From: CAVRTM01 sp963724015
GTDB lineage: Bacteria > Actinomycetota > Actinomycetes > Actinomycetales > Dermatophilaceae
Length of the DNA stretch: 64,000 bases
Reading direction: 5' to 3'
Assembly: GCA_963724015.1 (NCBI GenBank)
Contig: CAVRTM010000001.1
Location: 186,001-250,000, forward strand
The position numbers and the translations under genes are program-made. The notes beneath the pieces are model-generated. The model was not told the origin of the DNA, did no database searches, and worked only from the letters and a program-made list of their open reading frames with translations. This document shows positions 60,304 to 64,000 of the stretch, piece after piece (position 1 is the first letter of the stretch; every line of letters starts with the position of its first letter).

Positions 60304-62146
60304 TCACTGCTGGATCCGCCAGCCGCCCGCCGTCCAGCGCAGCGTGACCGACACCGGCTGGCCCACCGTCGCCGCCCGGGCCGTGCGGTCGCCGTCGCGG
60401 CCCACCACCGTGTGCGCCGACGTGTCCACCTGCGCCCGCACGGTCGCCCGGTCGCCATCGGCCATGGTCGTCTCCGCCGAGCGCACGACGTAGCGCAGCC
60501 CGGCATAGGTCGCTCCGGCCGACACGGCGCCCCGGATCACCCGCTCGTCGGAGGCCCGCGCCGGGGAGCCGGCGACGTCCACCGCCTCCAGCAGCCGCAC
60601 GTCGCCGAGCTCGTAGGCCCGGGCCCTGGCGTCGGCGAGCCGCTGGAGCACGGCCCGTGGCGCCGACCGCAGCTCGGCACGGACCTGGGTCGTCCCGGCG
60701 GTCGCGCTGCTGGAGGGGCGCCCCGCCGGCGTGGCGGTGGGTGGCGGGTGACTGCGGCCTGGTCAGGATGCCCCGTCCGGGCGGCGGAGGTCGGGCGCCG
60801 CCCGGCGCCGGTGCGCCCAGGCGGTCCACGACGAGCGGATCTGACGCCGGGCCCCCGTGACCGTGGACCCAGACGCCGGTGACACCGCCCAGGACCACGG
60901 CGAGGAGCACCACCAGCAGTACTGCCGCACCCCCTGACCGGAGATCTTTCCGCGAGGCCGTGCGGCGCCGCCGGCTCGGCGACGTGGGGCGCCGCGCGTG
61001 GACGTCGGCCCCCTGCGCCCGGGCGCCGCCCCGCCGCGCGAGGACGCCCGTGCGCCTCGCAAGGACGACGGGGCGCCTCGCGAGGACCCCCGTGCGCCTC
61101 GCGAGGACGAAGGGGCACGGTTCCTCGGCACGGCTGCTCCCCCTGCCGAGGACGGGTCCACCTCGGCTGAGGACCGGTGCACCAGCGCCCCGGCCGCGCC
61201 GGGTCGCCGAAGGGGCGCCCGCCAGGTCCACCGGAGCGGCAGCCGGTGCCGTCGCCGAGGCGGCGCGGGCGGAGCGGCAGCCCGGGCCGAGGCGCGGATG
61301 CGGTGGGTGATGCTCGCTGCCGGGTCGGAGCGGTCCCCGAGCTGCACCGGCTCGGCCACCGCCGCGTCGTACAGGTCCACGGCGACGGACGCGGCCGTCG
61401 GACGCGCCCCGGGGTCGGCGGACAGACACCGCTCGACCAGCTGGACCAGCCGCACCGGCTGGTCCGGGACCACGGACCCCAGCTGCGGCCGCTCCGCGGG
61501 CAGCTCGGGCGCCGCGCCGGTGAGGCCGAACCACGCCAGCGCGCCGATGGCGTAGACGTCGGACGCCGGGGTGGGCTGCTCACCCATGAGCACCTCCGGG
61601 GCGGTGAAGCCCTCGGTGCCGTGCAGCGTCTCCGGCTGCTCGCCGAACAGCCGGGCGACGCCGAGGTCACTGACCATCGGCCTGCCCTCGCGCGTGAACA
61701 GCACGTTGCCCGGGGAGAGGTCGGCGTGGACCACGCCGAGAGCGTGCAGGTGCGCCACGGCGCGGCTGACCGGCGACAGCGCGGTGACCAGCTCGCCGGG
61801 GTGCAGGTGGCCCCGCGCGGTCACGACCGCCGCGTAGCTGCCGCCGTCGACGAGGTCGAGGACCAGCGCCAGCGTGCCGTCGGCGAGGGCCGTCGCCGCG
61901 TGAAGCCGCACGATGTGCGGGTGGTCGAGGCCCGCGAGGACCCCGGCCTCGCGGGCGGCCTGCTCCACCGCGTCACCGGCCGCACGAGGCGTCCCCGGGT
62001 CACCGCGGTCGTCGGCGGGACCGGCGACCAGCTTGATCGCGACCGGCGACCCGTCGGCGTCGCGCGTCGCGGACCACACCGTGCCCGTCGAGCCGGCGCC
62101 GAGCCGGCGCGTCAGCGGTGAACCCCGGCACCTGCGGCAACGACAC
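60304..62146 (-). CDS. Membrane Ser/Thr protein kinase with variant catalytic loop (frameshifted as read)
   Basis: An Hanks-type kinase about 600 residues long, read from GTG 62146. The first 20 residues (VSLPQVPGFT) are cut from LTRRLGAGSTGTVWSATRDA by one extra base near 62115. The VAIK lysine, VVHADLSPGNVLFTREGRPM and VSDLGVARLFGEQPETLHGT follow. HADLSPGN replaces HRDLKPxN and DLG replaces DFG. A linker of Arg-rich repeats and a transmembrane helix (LLVVLLAVVLGGVTGVWV, near 60900) follow, then an extracellular domain ending VSVTLRWTAGGWRIQQ. The frame changes more than once between 61280 and 60650. Confidence 0.8.
61031..61114. repeat. Four tandem 21-bp units in the kinase linker
   Basis: Units 61031-61051, 61052-61072, 61073-61093 and 61094-61114 share GCGCCTCGCGAGGAC with small changes. 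Each would add seven residues, mostly Arg, Ala and Gly, to the linker between kinase domain and membrane helix. Confidence 0.7.
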
Positions 62147-62158
62147 GGAACCGCCCCC

Positions 62159-62164
62159 TAGTGT
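62159..62164 (+). promoter_or_regulatory. -10 element TAGTGT for leaderless peptidase E
   Basis: TAGTGT ends 6 nt before ATG 62171. The kinase gene starts 25 bp away on the other strand, so this divergent gap holds both start regions. Confidence 0.45.
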
Positions 62165-62170
62165 GCTGGC

Positions 62171-62902
62171 ATGCCAGCTGACACGCCCGACCATCCTCGC
62201 GACCTCCGGCGGATATCGCCCCTCCCGCCGCATCAGGTTCGAGTTCGCCGACCTGCTCCACTATGCCGTGGATCTGTCGGGCGTCTCCTCGGCTGTCCCC
62301 AGGGTCTGCCACATCGGCACGGCCAGCGGTGACGACCGCAGCTTCCAGCACGACATGAGCGAGGCGGGCAGGGTGGCCGGCTTCGACCTCACGCACCTGT
62401 CGCCTGTTCTCCGATGCCCAACGTCGAGGACGTCGAGGGGCACCTGATGGCCCAGGACGTCGTCTGGGTCAACGGCGGGTCGGTGGCCAACCTGCTGGCC
62501 GTGTGGCGGGTGCACGGCCTCGACGCGATCCTGCGCCGGGTGTGGCAGGCGGGGGTGGTGCTGGCCGGCGTCTCGGCCGGCTCGATCTGCTGGTACCAGG
62601 GCGGCACCACCGACTCGTTCGGGCCGGAGCTGCGCGCGGTGACGGACGGCCTGGGCTTCCTGCCCTACGCCAGCGGCGTGCACTACGACAGCGAGGCCGG
62701 GCGCCGGCCGCTGGTGCACGAGCTGGTGGCCGCGGGCACCCTGCCGACGACGCACTGCACCGACGACGGCGTCGGCATCCTCTACCGCGGCACCGAGATG
62801 GTGGAGGCCGTCAGCGAGGTCGACGGCAAGGGCGCCTACGTCGTCACCCGCGACGGCGACAAGGCCCTCGAGGAACGCCTGGACGTGCGGCGGCTGGGCT
62901 GA
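62171..62902 (+). CDS. Peptidase E-like protein, S51 family (frameshifted as read)
   Basis: A Ser-hydrolase of the class I glutamine-amidotransferase-like fold that cleaves Asp-X dipeptides in the family. From ATG 62171 MPADTP breaks after one codon group (an extra G), then TILATSGGYRPSRRIRFEFA follows. Near 62410 two insertions precede LFSMPNVEDVEGHLMAQDVV. WVNGGSVANLLAVWRVHG and VVLAGVSAGSICWYQGGTTD, with the nucleophile Ser in GxSAGS, are intact, as is LPTTHCTDDGVGIL. The length is about 243 residues after correction. Whether it acts on Asp-dipeptides or cyanophycin-like polymers is not decided by sequence. Confidence 0.88.
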
Positions 62903-62905
62903 GCC

Positions 62906-63983
62906 TCAGCGACCGGAAGGCGCCGGGCCGGACCGCTCCTGGACCGGCGCGGGGCCGTCGCCGGGGGTGATCACCCGGGCGACGGTGCCGCTCTCGGCGC
63001 TCGCCCTGGCGGCATCGATGACGGCGAGGGTGTGCACGGCGTCGCGGGGGTCGACCGGCATGGCCGCCTGCACGTCGTCCGCCTGCAGCGCCGCGGCGAC
63101 CTGCCGGTAGAAGTCGACCTGGCTGGAGTCGCTGCGTGGGGCCGGCGTGCGCTCCGCCCCGTCGTAGATCCACCCGCAGTGGTCGTCGTCGGTGCGCAGG
63201 TCGGGGTAGACGTCCAGGTCCCGCTCGAAGGCGTTGAGCACGAACGCCGCCGCGCGGCCGAGGACCCGGATGCGGGGCCCGGGCGCCGCGGCCACGGAGC
63301 TGGTGCCGAGGTGGCTGACCGCCCCGGACTCGTGCCGGCACGCCAGGAACGCGTCGTCCTCGGACACCGTGGTGCGGCAGAAGACCTCGGCGTAGACGCT
63401 CTCCACCGGTCCGAAGAGATCGACCGCGGCGTCCACCACGTGGGTCTGCAGGTCGAGCATGATCCCGCCGCCCTCGGTGGCCGGGGCGGTCTCCCGCCAC
63501 CGCTCCTTCGGAATGGGCCGCCATCGTTCCCATCGCATCTCGGCCCGGAACACCTCGCCGAGCCGACCCGAGCGGACCACGTCCCGCATGGTGACGTGCT
63601 CGGCGTCGTACCGGCGGTTCTGGAACACGGTCAGCGGCACGCCCGCCTGCCGCGCGGCGTCCAGGACGGCGAGCGCGTCCACTGGCGTTCGTGGCCAGCG
63701 GCTTGTCGACCACCACCGGCACCCCGGCATCGATCACCTGCCGCGCCTGGTCGGCGTGCAGCCCGCTCGGGGTCGCGAGCACCACGACGTCGAGGCCGTC
63801 GACCCGCAGCAACGCGTCGAGGTCGGGGACGACCTCGGCATCCGGGTACGCCGCCTCGGCCTGGTGCACCCGTTCGGGGTTCGCCGTGGCGATGGCCGCC
63901 AGCTGCAGACCGGCGGCCTGGATCAGCGGGGCGTGGATGCCTTGCCCGGCGGAGGCGAAACCTGCGAGACCGACCGTGACCAT
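62906..63983 (-). CDS. Gfo/Idh/MocA-family oxidoreductase (frameshifted as read)
   Basis: NAD(P)-dependent sugar-type dehydrogenase. From ATG 63983, VTVGLAGFASAGQGIHAPLI binds the dinucleotide and PVVVDKPLATNA has the EKP-like lysine motif (DKP here). One extra base near 63690 breaks the frame; then ALAVLDAARQAGVPLTVFQN and RRYDAEHVTMRDVVRSGRLG continue, with GGGIMLDLQTHVVDAAVDLF in the second domain. The end is PVQERSGPAPSGR. About 358 residues after correction. It converges on the peptidase E gene, with 3 bp between. The substrate is unknown. Confidence 0.9.
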
Positions 63984-64000
63984 GCCCGCGACCTTAGTCC

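Noticed and set aside
48000..64000. Pseudogene island or decaying prophage remnant
   Set aside because: The genes with broken frames are housekeeping genes with complete motifs and normal composition; no integrase, IS or attachment repeats were seen, so sequence error is simpler.

Overview
The window comes from a high-GC Gram-positive bacterium, an actinomycete. Most start codons are GTG or ATG joined to the preceding stop by 4-bp overlaps, and codon third positions are almost all G or C. The gene set is actinobacterial: a qcrCAB bc1 complex with a di-heme cytochrome c subunit, ctaC/D/E/F with the actinobacterial subunit IV, a mycobacterial-type adenosine kinase, DUF3043, DUF5302-like and DEDDh/UvrC-like proteins. 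Gene order and sequence feel point to the Micrococcales (Intrasporangiaceae/Dermatophilaceae group), but that placement is inference.

Layout. 1-10 kb: a minus-strand run (ROK glucokinase, zinc-ribbon protein, ArsA-like ATPase, two START-like proteins), then fadD-type acyl-CoA ligase and a GT87-like membrane protein on plus, then Nudix, M48 protease and a secreted HExxH protein on minus. 10-17 kb: mostly single small genes (DUF664, DUF2231-like, truncated globin, ArsR plus VOC, P-loop ATPase, methyltransferase, TMEM175-like channel, DMT exporter). 17-32 kb: a DEDDh exonuclease/UvrC-like fusion, an Lrp-type ligand domain, trpD with a degenerate receiver protein, and then the respiratory core ctaE-qcrC-qcrA-qcrB (plus) and ctaC-ctaD-ctaF (minus), separated by a metalloprotease, a small P-loop kinase and an L,D-transpeptidase lipoprotein. 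31.5-46 kb: a desulfurase-like/TusA pair, aat, adoK, erpA, glycerate kinase, a phosphoesterase, nadA, an M20 peptidase, DUF3043, a class III aminotransferase, a serine hydrolase, CysG/CobA, GNAT and YjbQ. 46.2-52.2 kb: a cobalamin riboswitch followed by a head-to-tail operon: secreted anchored protein, ECF transporter (T, fused double ATPase, S), cobU, cobS. 52-64 kb: gcvT (minus), pepA, lpd, sucB, a TIGR01777 epimerase, a membrane Ser/Thr kinase (minus), peptidase E and a Gfo/Idh/MocA oxidoreductase (minus).

How the genes fit together. ctaE-qcrCAB and ctaCDF together encode the bcc-aa3 respiratory supercomplex. lpd and sucB serve the 2-oxoglutarate dehydrogenase complex (Lpd also serves pyruvate dehydrogenase and glycine cleavage, for which gcvT is present). 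The riboswitch operon looks like corrinoid or cobalt uptake joined to nucleotide-loop assembly. erpA, the desulfurase-like/TusA pair and nadA all touch sulfur or Fe-S metabolism.

Sequence quality matters here. Conserved genes carry many single-base frame breaks, nearly all insertions and often not in homopolymers, rare before 46 kb and dense after 48 kb (cobS about seven, lpd five, the epimerase five). ctaC also has an in-frame amber codon. The same protein resumes in another frame each time, so these are most likely assembly or read errors rather than decay. I give each such gene its full span and say where the frame breaks. Recurrent leaderless promoters (TANNNT, 6-7 nt, start codon) are visible at ten genes. 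No rRNA, tRNA, CRISPR, IS element or prophage was seen. No gene-free stretch exceeds 300 bases. The largest gaps are 46163-46448 (riboswitch leader), 55732-55975 and 15750-15968 (nothing recognised in the last two).
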